A stretch of 64,000 bases of DNA from an uncultured Enterococcus sp. GTDB taxonomy: Bacteria > Bacillota > Bacilli > Lactobacillales > Enterococcaceae. The DNA lies in the NCBI RefSeq assembly GCF_913775425.1, contig NZ_CAJYIS010000057.1, positions 1 through 64,000 on the forward strand, written 5' to 3'. The notes beneath the pieces are model-generated. The model was not told the DNA's origin, did no database searches, and was given only the letters and a program-made list of their open reading frames with translations. A program made the position numbers and the translations under genes. This document shows positions 47,449 through 57,111 of this stretch, piece by piece. How positions within the stretch are numbered: the first letter of the stretch is position 1; each line of letters starts with the position of its first letter.

Positions 47449-48447
47449 ATGGCAACGATCAAACAAGTCGCAGAGCGCGCTGGATTGTCTGTTGCGACAG
47501 TATCGAGATATTTAAACAACCATCCCTATATCTCTGAAGAGAAACGCGAAAAAATCAAGCAAGCTATGTTAGAACTCGATTATACACCTAGTAGTATAGC
47601 CACTCAGTTACGCTCTAAAAAAAATACTATGATCGGCGTGGTGGTTTCAAGACTGACGAATCCGTTTTTTTCTTACTTGATTGATACGATTGAACAACAA
47701 GCAAAAAAACAAGGGTATCAAGTTTTGATCATGCAAACCTATGACGATGAGCATGCCCAGTTAAAAATGTTGGAGCTATTGAAGCAACATGTGATAAGCG
47801 GTGTGATTTTGTGTTCTGTTGAAGGAAAAATTGAAACAATCGAACAATATTTGACTTATGGTCCAATCGTGTTGTGCAATGAGGAGATTCGGGATAGTCG
47901 ATTGCCGCAAGTGTTTACTAGACAAGAAGAAGCCACATTTAATGCTACAGAGTATCTGATTAAAAAAGGATATCATAAAATTTCCTACTGTACAGGTGGT
48001 ACTTTGGTTAATGGTGGGCATGGAAATGCTAGAACAACAGGATTTGAACGCGCATTGCATGCACATCAGCTGTCGATTCAAAAAGATTGGATTTTTAAAC
48101 AAGTCCATACGAAACAAGATGGAGAGAACGTCGCTCGAAAACTATTGACTATGCCTACAGCTAAACAGCCTGATGCTATTTTTACAAGTAGTGACGAAGT
48201 AGCTAGTGGCGTGCTGAAAGTATATCTAGAGGCGGGTAAATCAATTCCAGCTGATTTAGCAATCTTGGGTTTTGACAATCAACCGTATTCAGATTTATTA
48301 GCTGTTCCTTTAACGACGATCGAGCAACCGGTTAAAGGGTTAGGAGAAGAAGCTACGAATCTTTTGTTAGCAAAAATCGAAGAAAAAAAATACCATATCA
48401 AAGAAGAGCATTTAGTCTTGAAATTGATTAAACGAAAGTCAGTTTAA
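47449..48447 (+). CDS. LacI family transcriptional regulator
   Basis: MATIKQVAERAGLSVATVSRYLNNHPYISEEKREKI. Confidence 0.95.
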   Translation: MATIKQVAERAGLSVATVSRYLNNHPYISEEKREKIKQAMLELDYTPSSIATQLRSKKNTMIGVVVSRLTNPFFSYLIDTIEQQAKKQGYQVLIMQTYDDEHAQLKMLELLKQHVISGVILCSVEGKIETIEQYLTYGPIVLCNEEIRDSRLPQVFTRQEEATFNATEYLIKKGYHKISYCTGGTLVNGGHGNARTTGFERALHAHQLSIQKDWIFKQVHTKQDGENVARKLLTMPTAKQPDAIFTSSDEVASGVLKVYLEAGKSIPADLAILGFDNQPYSDLLAVPLTTIEQPVKGLGEEATNLLLAKIEEKKYHIKEEHLVLKLIKRKSV

Positions 48448-48468
48448 GACTTTTGTTTTTCAACTTTA

Positions 48469-48482
48469 TGAAATCGATACCA
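48469..48482 (+). promoter_or_regulatory. Second LacI-type operator
   Basis: TGAAATCGATACCA abutting the GH13 RBS. Confidence 0.7.
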
Positions 48483-48497
48483 CAAGGAGGAAACAAA

Positions 48498-50162
48498 ATG
48501 GACAAACAAGCAAATTGGTGGAAAGAAGCCGTAGTGTATCAAATTTATCCTAAAAGTTTTTACGATAGCAATCAAGATGGAATTGGAGATATTAGAGGAA
48601 TTATTGAAAAACTACCTTATCTAGCTGATTTAGGTATTACAATGTTATGGATTTGTCCGATTTTCTCGTCTCCAATGGTCGATAATGGATACGATATTAG
48701 TGATTTTAAAGGAATCCAAGAAGAATTTGGGACGATGGATGATGTGAATCAGTTGATTGAAGTTGCAGATAGCTACCACATTAAAATTATTTTAGATTTA
48801 GTAGTTAATCACACTTCTGATCAACATCCATGGTTTCAAGCAGCTTTGAGTAATCCTGATAGTCCATATCGAAAGTATTATATTTTTAAAGAAGGAAAAA
48901 AAGGACAAGTTCCTAATAATTGGCGCTCGATATTTGGTGGTAGTGTATGGGAAAAAGTAGCAAACGAAGACAATATGTACTATTTTCATACATTTGATAA
49001 ACGTCAACCAGATCTAAACTGGGAAAATTCAATTTTACGTCAAGAAATTTATGATATGGTCAATTGGTGGTTGGCCAAAGGTATCGCAGGATTTCGAATT
49101 GATTCGATTACGTTTATAAAAAAGGATCAAGACTATGAAAATGCACCTGTAGATGGGGCAGATGGTTTAGCCAGCGTGAAGCATAAGGGCAGAAACCGTC
49201 CAGGAATCGAAGTATTTTTACAAGAATTAAATGAGAAAACGTTCCAACACTTTGATTGTGTAACTGTGGGTGAAGCTCCAGGCGTGACGTATGCTGAATA
49301 CGACCAGTTCATAGGTGAAACAGGCTATTTTGATATGATATTCGATTTTCATTATGCCGACATAGATGTAGAAAATGGTAGCGAATGGTTTCGACAACGT
49401 GATTGGAAAGTATCAGAACTCACTGAACTTCTGAAAATAAGTCAAGAAGAGTTACAAAAAAATGGTTGGGGAGCAAATTTTTTAGAAAATCATGACCAAC
49501 CTCGTTCATTGTCTAAGTATATCCGTGATCCAAAATTTCAAAATAATATTGGGGCCACCGCATTGGGCACATTATTCTTCTTTTTAAGAGGGACTCCTTT
49601 TATCTACCAAGGTCAAGAAATTGGGATGGTAAACGCTAAAAGAGAAACGATTGATGCATTTGATGATGTTTCAAGCATCGATAATTATAAACGAGCGTTG
49701 TTAGAGGGATATTCAAAAAAAGAGGCCCTACATTTTGTCAATCTACGTTCTAGAGATAACAGTCGTACACCTTTCCAATGGGATGATCGTCCATTTGCAG
49801 GATTCTCAACGGTTGAACCATGGCTTGATCTAGCACAAGTTTCTTCAACGATTACATTAAAAAATCAGCTTACAGATAGTACTTCAGTATATCATTACTA
49901 TAAACATATGATTGCATTAAGAAATCATTCTTCGTATAGCCAGACATTGATTTATGGAAAAATCAACTTTAAAATGGTTCATCCGGAAGTGGTTTGTTAC
50001 CAAAGAAAAGCAGATAAAACAGTCACGATCTATGTGAACTTATCCAGTAAAACGATCGATATTGACTTACCATCTGAAGCATTGTATTTGTTATCCAACT
50101 ATTCTACTAGTAAAAATGGAAGATTAGCACCATATCAAGCATTAGTATTGGAGGAAAGATAA
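48498..50162 (+). CDS. GH13 alpha-glucosidase / alpha-phosphoglucosidase family
   Basis: WWKEAVVYQIYPKSFYDSNQDGIGDIRGI, DLVVNHTSDQHPWF, GFRIDSI, FLENHDQPR; ATG 48498 after aaggagg. Confidence 0.92.
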   Translation: MDKQANWWKEAVVYQIYPKSFYDSNQDGIGDIRGIIEKLPYLADLGITMLWICPIFSSPMVDNGYDISDFKGIQEEFGTMDDVNQLIEVADSYHIKIILDLVVNHTSDQHPWFQAALSNPDSPYRKYYIFKEGKKGQVPNNWRSIFGGSVWEKVANEDNMYYFHTFDKRQPDLNWENSILRQEIYDMVNWWLAKGIAGFRIDSITFIKKDQDYENAPVDGADGLASVKHKGRNRPGIEVFLQELNEKTFQHFDCVTVGEAPGVTYAEYDQFIGETGYFDMIFDFHYADIDVENGSEWFRQRDWKVSELTELLKISQEELQKNGWGANFLENHDQPRSLSKYIRDPKFQNNIGATALGTLFFFLRGTPFIYQGQEIGMVNAKRETIDAFDDVSSIDNYKRALLEGYSKKEALHFVNLRSRDNSRTPFQWDDRPFAGFSTVEPWLDLAQVSSTITLKNQLTDSTSVYHYYKHMIALRNHSSYSQTLIYGKINFKMVHPEVVCYQRKADKTVTIYVNLSSKTIDIDLPSEALYLLSNYSTSKNGRLAPYQALVLEER

Positions 50163-50163
50163 A

Positions 50164-52026
50164 ATGGGGACGATAGATTATAAAGAAATCGGAGAACGTA
50201 TCATTGAGGCTGTTGGCGTAGAGAATATTGAGTCGATGACGCATTGTGCGACAAGATTACGTCTAGAAGTTCGTGATCGTGATGCGATCGATGATAGTCA
50301 AGTGGAATTGATCGATCAAGTAAAAGGCGTGTTTTTCAATGCGGGACAGTATCAAATTATTTTAGGAACAGGTATCGTTAATAAGGTATACGAGCAAATT
50401 ACGGCTCAGTACCAATTTACAGAACGCAATAAAGATGATATTTCTAGACAATCTGCATCAGGATTACAAGTAGCGATTCGAAATATTGCAGATATTTTTG
50501 TACCGATTATTCCTATTTTAGGTGCCACAGGTTTATTTCTTGGACTAAAAGGTGTTGTTTTAAATGAACAAGTTTTGGGGTTGTTTAATGCTACTGCTGC
50601 GGACATCCCTCAGTGGTTTACGGCGATTTTAACTGTACTCACGGACACAGCTTTTGGTTTTTTAACTGCTTTTATTTGCTGGTCAGCTTTTAAAAAAATT
50701 GGTGGTCTACCGATTATCGGATTTTTGATTGGACTAATGCTTGTTTCACCAGCACTTCCTAATGCATATGCAGTGGCCAATGGTACTGCCGAACCTATTT
50801 TAGCATTCGGGATTATTCCCTTGGTTGGATATCAAGGATCTATTTTGACAGCATTGATCACTGGGATTCTAGGCGCAATGCTAGAGAAAAAATTACGTAA
50901 AGTAATGCCGAATTCTATGGATTTGATTTTTACGCCATTTGTAGTTATTTTACTGTCGGTTTTTTTAGCATTATTTATTTTAGGGCCGATCGTCCATGGA
51001 TTTGAGTCACAAGCCATTAAAGCTATCGAATGGTTCTTGCATCTTCCATTTGGTATTGGAGGATTAATTATTGGGTTCTTATATCCGATTGCTGTCATGA
51101 CGGGGATGCACCATATGTTTATTGCGATTGAGACATCTTTGATTGCTTCAACAGGATTTAATCCACTGATTACCGTTTGTGCGATGTACGGATTTTCCAA
51201 TGCGGCTGTTTGTTTAGCTATTGCGCTAAGAAGTAAAAGTCAGGCATTCAAAACAGCAGGGATCTCGGCTACTGCAACACAAATTTTAGGAGTGAGTGAA
51301 CCAGCCTTATTCGGGGTGGTGATGCGTACAGGAATGAGAGCGATTGGTGTGATGGTCGTAAGTTCCGCATTAGGTGGAATGGTACTCTCGTTACTCGGGA
51401 TTCAAGCGAACAGCTATGGTTTGGCTGTATTACTATCCCCTCTAATGTATATTTATAGTCCTTATCAACTAAGTGTTTACATCATTGTTGGTTTAGGAAC
51501 ATTTATCTTGGCCTTTATTTTGACACAATTATTTGTATTAAAAAAAGCAACGACATCGACTAAGACAATTTCTCAAGCAGACAAGAAAACGGTCAGCACA
51601 TATCAAGTGTTACCTCCAGTCGAAGGAGAAATTGTACCGCTTGAAGAAGTCAATGATCCAGTATTTTCAAATAAATTGATTGGTGAAGGATTCGGAATCT
51701 ATCCTGAATCTAACTTGATTAAGGCACCGATCAGTGGTGAAATTGTAATGGTCGCGCCAACAAAACATGCATTTGGTATTCGTGATGAATCAGGATTTGA
51801 ACTTTTAGTTCATATGGGAATCGAAACTGTCGAGTTGAATGGATCGCCTTTTGAGTTAAAGATAAACGTAGGAGATAAAGTCGAGCAAGGTGTAGAGATT
51901 GGAACGATGGATCGTAAAGACATTATAAATCAACATAAAGATCCGACGGTCATAGTGATTGCAACAAGTGCACAACAGCCAATCACAACAATTGAATATT
52001 CGATACCATTATTGACTTTTTCATAA
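50164..52026 (+). CDS. PTS EIIBCA, beta-glucoside/sucrose superfamily
   Basis: MTHCATRLRLEV IIB, IIC, C-terminal IIA LLVHMGIETVELNGSPF. Confidence 0.92.
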   Translation: MGTIDYKEIGERIIEAVGVENIESMTHCATRLRLEVRDRDAIDDSQVELIDQVKGVFFNAGQYQIILGTGIVNKVYEQITAQYQFTERNKDDISRQSASGLQVAIRNIADIFVPIIPILGATGLFLGLKGVVLNEQVLGLFNATAADIPQWFTAILTVLTDTAFGFLTAFICWSAFKKIGGLPIIGFLIGLMLVSPALPNAYAVANGTAEPILAFGIIPLVGYQGSILTALITGILGAMLEKKLRKVMPNSMDLIFTPFVVILLSVFLALFILGPIVHGFESQAIKAIEWFLHLPFGIGGLIIGFLYPIAVMTGMHHMFIAIETSLIASTGFNPLITVCAMYGFSNAAVCLAIALRSKSQAFKTAGISATATQILGVSEPALFGVVMRTGMRAIGVMVVSSALGGMVLSLLGIQANSYGLAVLLSPLMYIYSPYQLSVYIIVGLGTFILAFILTQLFVLKKATTSTKTISQADKKTVSTYQVLPPVEGEIVPLEEVNDPVFSNKLIGEGFGIYPESNLIKAPISGEIVMVAPTKHAFGIRDESGFELLVHMGIETVELNGSPFELKINVGDKVEQGVEIGTMDRKDIINQHKDPTVIVIATSAQQPITTIEYSIPLLTFS

Positions 52027-52100
52027 ACAAGAAAGAGACGCAATCAGCTATAAGAAACCAGTCGAAGGAACTACTTCTGGGATATTATTTATGCAATTTT

Positions 52101-52138
52101 AAGGGGATGTGACAATAGTTTGTCACATCCCCTTTTTT
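52101..52138. terminator. Intrinsic terminator, B-type hairpin of the dispersed repeat family
   Basis: AAGGGGATGTGACA-ATAGTT-TGTCACATCCCCTTTTTT. Confidence 0.9.
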
Positions 52139-52142
52139 GCTT

Positions 52143-53294
52143 TTATTCGCCCCAATAGGTAGCAGCGATTTTTTGTCCTTGTTTGATTTTCGCCCATTGT
52201 TGTTCATGGGATAATTCGTTTCCGCAATCACAAGAAGCGAAACCGCATTGATGCGAAAGGTATAGCCGTTCTTTAGGTAAAATACTACTTGCTTGGTCTA
52301 ATAAACGAAAGACTCGTTCTTCGTCATCTAAATGATTGGTCTTACTAGAAAGTAGACCAAGGACAACTTCTGTTTCTGGACGATCTTGCAACACTTTCAA
52401 AGCTTCAAGATCCCCTGCACGTTCATCATCCCATTCTAAAAAGAAGCGATCATAATGTTGATCACGTAAAAATTTTTCTGCAATCGCTTGATACGTGCCA
52501 TTAGAAGCATGACGGCTTTGATAATTTCCGCGACAATTATGTGTCCAAACTTCTAAATTTAATTGATGCGCATAATCGATAATCTCATTATTTACTGCTA
52601 CAAACTCATCTGCTAAATCTTCCAAGCCTTTTGTGCCAGCTTTAAAAAAGCTTTTCTCATTGTCTTCTGCAAATAACTCCCATAAACAGTCATCGAATTG
52701 AACGATTTTTCCGCCCACTTTAGCAAACTCATCTAAAAATTCTTTGTAAGCATTTAAGACAGCGAGTTTTAAGTCAGCTTTAGTCTTGTAGACTTGATCG
52801 GGTCCAAATAATTGATTGAAAACGACCAATTCAGTAAATGCATGAGCCGCACCCCAGACAGTGATTTTTGTTGGTGTATCTTTGGCTTGTGCTTGAACGG
52901 CTTTAAAAATTTCGATAAAGTGATGATTTTTTCCTGAGAGTGGTGCGGTAATGCGGATTCCAATATCTTTTCTCGTTTCAAAATCACCACCGTCTAAGTC
53001 TTCAAAAGAATACCCATTGTCTGCGATAAAACGCTCGATCCCATCAAATCCCCATAAAAAATCTAGATGCCACATAGATTTTGATAGTTCTCCATCTGTG
53101 ACGATACTGATTCCTTCAGCCTTTTGTTTTTCCACGATCGCTTCAATCGCTTGCGATTCAACTTCTTGATAACCCTCAAAGTCCTCATAAAAAGGGTATT
53201 GAATATCCTCGCGATGTTCGATTTGTTGTTTATATTGTAATAAATCCTCTGGTCTAAGTAGTGAACCCACTAATTGAAAACGATCTGTTGTCAT
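52143..53294 (-). CDS. Cobalamin-independent methionine synthase-like (MetE C-terminal domain family, YxjG/YxjH type)
   Basis: VGSLLRPEDLLQYK, IVTDGELSKSMWHLDFLWGFDGI, C-terminal LSHQCGFASCDCGNELS metal-binding motif. Confidence 0.9.
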   Translation of the reverse strand: MTTDRFQLVGSLLRPEDLLQYKQQIEHREDIQYPFYEDFEGYQEVESQAIEAIVEKQKAEGISIVTDGELSKSMWHLDFLWGFDGIERFIADNGYSFEDLDGGDFETRKDIGIRITAPLSGKNHHFIEIFKAVQAQAKDTPTKITVWGAAHAFTELVVFNQLFGPDQVYKTKADLKLAVLNAYKEFLDEFAKVGGKIVQFDDCLWELFAEDNEKSFFKAGTKGLEDLADEFVAVNNEIIDYAHQLNLEVWTHNCRGNYQSRHASNGTYQAIAEKFLRDQHYDRFFLEWDDERAGDLEALKVLQDRPETEVVLGLLSSKTNHLDDEERVFRLLDQASSILPKERLYLSHQCGFASCDCGNELSHEQQWAKIKQGQKIAATYWGE

Positions 53295-53403
53295 AATATT
53301 TTTCCCCCTGTTTATGTGTTAGAAGAAGTGTAACAAAAATTTTAAAATAAAAATAATAGCTATTTACTTAATCTAGTTATAGCTTTTTTTTATAGTAAGC
53401 GTA

Positions 53404-53437
53404 ATTCTTACATTATTGTAGGGTCGATTGTAAGAAT
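53404..53437. promoter_or_regulatory. Inverted repeat in divergent intergenic region
   Basis: ATTCTTACA-n16-TGTAAGAAT. Confidence 0.45.
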
Positions 53438-53613
53438 CGTTAAACTTTCTTAAGATATTCGAATGTTTTTTTTTCTGAAATAAAAATAAGATTTAATAGG
53501 GTGAAACTATATATTGTAAGTTATTTTATCGTAAAAATTTGGTTTTCTTTTGTCGCAAGAAATAAAGCGCGCTATACTCCAAGTGAATTAATGATCAAAG
53601 AGGAGGAATTTAT

Positions 53614-54504
53614 ATGACAATCAATAAAATTGTAGTAGCAGGCGCAGGTGTATTGGGTGCGCAAATCGCTTTTCAAACTGCTTACCATGAGAAGGAAGTA
53701 TGGGTATACGATATCAAACAAGAATTCTTAGAGCGTGCCAAAGAAAATATGTCACGTTATCAAACGATTTATGCTAACTATTTCCAAACACCTCAACAAG
53801 CAAAAGACGCATTGACTAGATTACATTTTACGACAGATTTAAATGAAGCCGTAACCGATGCTGACTTAGTGATCGAAGCTGTTCCTGAGGTACTTAGCAT
53901 TAAACAAGCGCTATTTCAACAACTAGGTAAACTTGCCCCTGAAAAAACGATTTTGGCAACTAATACATCAACGATGCTACCAAGTCAGTTGGCTGATATT
54001 AGTGGGCGTCCAGAAAAAGTATTGGCTTTACATTTTGCCAATGAGATTTGGGTATATAATACGGCAGAGATTATGGGACAAAAACATACAGATCCAAAGA
54101 TTTTACAGATGGTGGTTAACTTTGCTAAAGAAATCGGGTTAATTCCGATTCAATTGCATAAGGAGCAACCAGGATATGTACTAAATACGATGATTATGCC
54201 ATTACTAGATAGTGCAATGTTTCTTTGGGTAAATGGTGTAAGTGATCCTCAAACCATTGACAAAGATTGGATGATTTCGACTAAAATGGCGATGGGACCA
54301 TTTGGTATGATCGATATGATTGGAATGAAAACGCAATACGATGTACTATTGCATCGCATTGAAATGGGAGAGACACAGCTTCAACCATTAGCAGATCGTG
54401 TGAAAAAAGAATTCATCGACCAAAATAAATTAGGAATCAGTACAAATGAAGGATTCTACCACTATCCATCACCAGCATTCATGAATCCAAACTTTTTACG
54501 TTAG
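53614..54504 (+). CDS. 3-hydroxyacyl-CoA dehydrogenase family protein
   Basis: VVAGAGVLGAQIAFQTAYHEKEVWVYD, VIEAVPEVLSIKQALFQQLG, TNTSTMLPSQLA. Confidence 0.9.
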   Translation: MTINKIVVAGAGVLGAQIAFQTAYHEKEVWVYDIKQEFLERAKENMSRYQTIYANYFQTPQQAKDALTRLHFTTDLNEAVTDADLVIEAVPEVLSIKQALFQQLGKLAPEKTILATNTSTMLPSQLADISGRPEKVLALHFANEIWVYNTAEIMGQKHTDPKILQMVVNFAKEIGLIPIQLHKEQPGYVLNTMIMPLLDSAMFLWVNGVSDPQTIDKDWMISTKMAMGPFGMIDMIGMKTQYDVLLHRIEMGETQLQPLADRVKKEFIDQNKLGISTNEGFYHYPSPAFMNPNFLR

Positions 54505-54520
54505 ATAAAAAATGACTGTG

Positions 54521-54661
54521 AAATAAGCCGAATAATTCCGATAACAGCTTCACATTTTTCGGTAATTATTTGGCTTATTTTAAAGAGAAGTTACTTTGGA
54601 AACAATGTGTATCCGATTTTTTAGAGTCTGTGACAGACTCCCGTCAGATTTCTTTTTTTCT
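54521..54661. repeat. Bipartite palindromic repeat, copy 1
   Basis: 60-bp A palindrome AAATAAGCCGAATAATTCCGA...TCGGTAATTATTTGGCTTATTT, spacer, degenerate B hairpin and T-run; aligns with 60764-60898. Confidence 0.8.
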
Positions 54662-54714
54662 TTGCATTCTCAACTGAAAATCGGTATCGTTAAAGAAAAA
54701 AAGGAAGTGAAACA

Positions 54715-55317
54715 ATGGCGATTCTAATTTTTCTATTATTGCTTTATTTTATTCGAGAACAGTTTGAGTTTAGTGTAGTAAAAAAGTTTACGTATTTCTT
54801 TTTGCCGGGATTTTCATTGATCCAAGTGTTTTTAGTATTTGAGCCGTCGCAAAAAAGTTGGTTGATTTTAGGGATTGCGATTATTGCTGGAGCATTAGTT
54901 GGCTATTATCAAGCAAGATATTCGAATATCTTGCAAGAACTAACGCCTGTTTATTATTTCTATGAAGATGGAAAAGAACGAAAAATTTATAAAAAGGTAG
55001 TGCTAGTCAAAGGAGGGCATCATTATTTATACGGCTGGTTTGCGATCTTTTTTGTTCAAGTATTTATTCAAATTGTGATTTTGACACAGCAAGAAGATCT
55101 GACTCATCACTTATATGAAGAATTATTAAATGATTTATTTAGCATTTATCGTTTTCAAGGGTTAGAAGAAAAATCAGATAGTTGGTATGCTTGGGCATTG
55201 TACGGTGCATCGAGTTTGTTTTATCTTTTCTTTTTAATGAAAAAATTTCCGAAAGTCAAAGAGATTTTATTTCACACAGACAAGGAAGAACTGGTAGAAG
55301 AGGAGAAAATAGCATGA
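54715..55317 (+). CDS. Hypothetical membrane protein
   Basis: Multi-TM ORF; RBS ggaagtg before ATG. Confidence 0.65.
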   Translation: MAILIFLLLLYFIREQFEFSVVKKFTYFFLPGFSLIQVFLVFEPSQKSWLILGIAIIAGALVGYYQARYSNILQELTPVYYFYEDGKERKIYKKVVLVKGGHHYLYGWFAIFFVQVFIQIVILTQQEDLTHHLYEELLNDLFSIYRFQGLEEKSDSWYAWALYGASSLFYLFFLMKKFPKVKEILFHTDKEELVEEEKIA

Positions 55318-55973
55318 AACAATTTAGTCGTATTTGTTTGTTGATTGGTGTGATCAGTGATTTTTTAACTCCTTATGTTCTAGGATTATTTGATCCGACA
55401 GTAAATCAATTTAAGGACGTCATGAGTTTGATTGGAGATGTGGGAAGTCCTGTACGAACAGCTTTTTTGATTTGGTCAGTGGTTGCGGGAAGTTTTTATT
55501 GTTTGGGATTGCCTTACCTTTATCAAGTTGCACGACCAGTATCAAAAGTAGCTGCATGGTTATTGGTACTTTCCATCGCTTTGTATGGAGTGGGAGATTG
55601 TATTTTTACAGGCTTATTTAGTGTCGATACACATGAAGCAACTTGGAATTTTTCAACTTGGGTACATAATGTGGGATCTGGTGTTGGGTATACAGGATTC
55701 TTCGTGTTTCCTTTGTGTGCTGCTTTATTTACTAAACGAAAACCAAATATACAGCAAACCCGTGTATATCTTGGCTTTTTTGGCTTAAGTGTTCTCTTTG
55801 CACTAGTGTATGCATTCGCTCGAATCCCAGCATTACAACAAACCGTGATATTCGGCCAATTAGGCTTATGGCAACGTGTTAGTTTTTTGTTTAATTATTT
55901 TCCGATTTTATATTTTATTTGGCAAGAAAACAGCCGTCAAAAGAAACCCTTTTCAAAAAGTATGGTAAAATAA
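55315..55973 (+). CDS. DUF998-like membrane protein
   Basis: Multi-TM ORF, ATGA overlap with the upstream gene; ATG 55315. Confidence 0.65.
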
Positions 55974-56000
55974 AATCATCTTGGTGTTGGAGGGAATAAT

Positions 56001-56912
56001 ATGAAGCAAGTACCTTTTGGAAGTAGTGGACAAGAAGTTTCAGCAGTGATTTTAGGTTGCATGCGGTTAGTTAATGCAGAAAATCCAACTGCTGTTATCG
56101 AAGAAGCAGTGGCGCAAGGAATCAATTTTGTAGACCATGCGGATATTTATGGGCAAGGTGAATGCGAAAGTATTTTTGGTCGTTCGTTAAAAGAAGCTTC
56201 ATTTTCTCGTGAAGATATTTTTATTCAAAGTAAATGTGGGATTCGTAAAGGCTTTTTTGATTTTTCAAAAGAACACATTATTGAATCAGTCGATGCGAGT
56301 TTAAGTCGTTTAGGCGTGGAATATTTGGATGCTTTATTATTGCACCGTCCCGATACTTTAGTTGAGCCAGAGGAAGTAGCAGAAGCATTTGATCAGTTAG
56401 AAGCACAGGGGAAAGTTCGTTATTTTGGTGTGAGCAATCAAAAACCGATGCAAATTGAGTTGCTAAAAAAACATTTAGCCCAACCAATCATGGCAAACCA
56501 ACTACAATTTGGAATTAAACATACCGGTATGATTGATCAGGGGATTCATGTCAATATGCAAGATGAAGCGAGTATCGATCATGATGGAAGTATTCTAGAT
56601 TACTCTCGTTTACATGATCAAACGATTCAAGCTTGGTCACCTTATCAGTATGGCTTTTTTGAAGGTGTCTTTATTGGAAATGAAAAATTCCCAGAGTTGA
56701 ATCACGTTCTTGACAAAATTGCTCAAGCACATGATATTACAGCGACTGGGCTTGCAACAGCTTGGATTTTACGTCATCCAGCAAACATGCAAGTCATTGC
56801 TGGTACTATGAATCCGCAACGTATCAAGGAAATTGCCAAAGCATCTGAGATCGTACTCTCACGCGAAGAGTGGTACGAGATCTATCGTGCAGCAGGCAAT
56901 ATCTTACCATAA
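56001..56912 (+). CDS. Aldo/keto reductase
   Basis: GINFVDHADIYGQGECESIFGRSLKE, YLDALLLHRPD, YFGVSNQKP. Confidence 0.93.
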   Translation: MKQVPFGSSGQEVSAVILGCMRLVNAENPTAVIEEAVAQGINFVDHADIYGQGECESIFGRSLKEASFSREDIFIQSKCGIRKGFFDFSKEHIIESVDASLSRLGVEYLDALLLHRPDTLVEPEEVAEAFDQLEAQGKVRYFGVSNQKPMQIELLKKHLAQPIMANQLQFGIKHTGMIDQGIHVNMQDEASIDHDGSILDYSRLHDQTIQAWSPYQYGFFEGVFIGNEKFPELNHVLDKIAQAHDITATGLATAWILRHPANMQVIAGTMNPQRIKEIAKASEIVLSREEWYEIYRAAGNILP

Positions 56913-57111
56913 TTATCGAAGGCATCGTTCACTTTTTATTATTTGGACGGTGTTTTTTTTGCCTTTTAAAAAAAGTAAGCGGATAATAAACGAATGATTT
57001 TTTGTTAAATGTGAATAAAATATGAAAAAAGTATTGAGATTTTGTTGCGGAACAGGTAATCTATAGGTGAATCGAAGACAAACTTCTAATTAAAAGAAAG
57101 TAGGGTTATGT

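Noticed and set aside
47776-48117. 113-aa antisense ORF inside the LacI gene
   Set aside because: Shadow ORF, low-complexity composition and no RBS.
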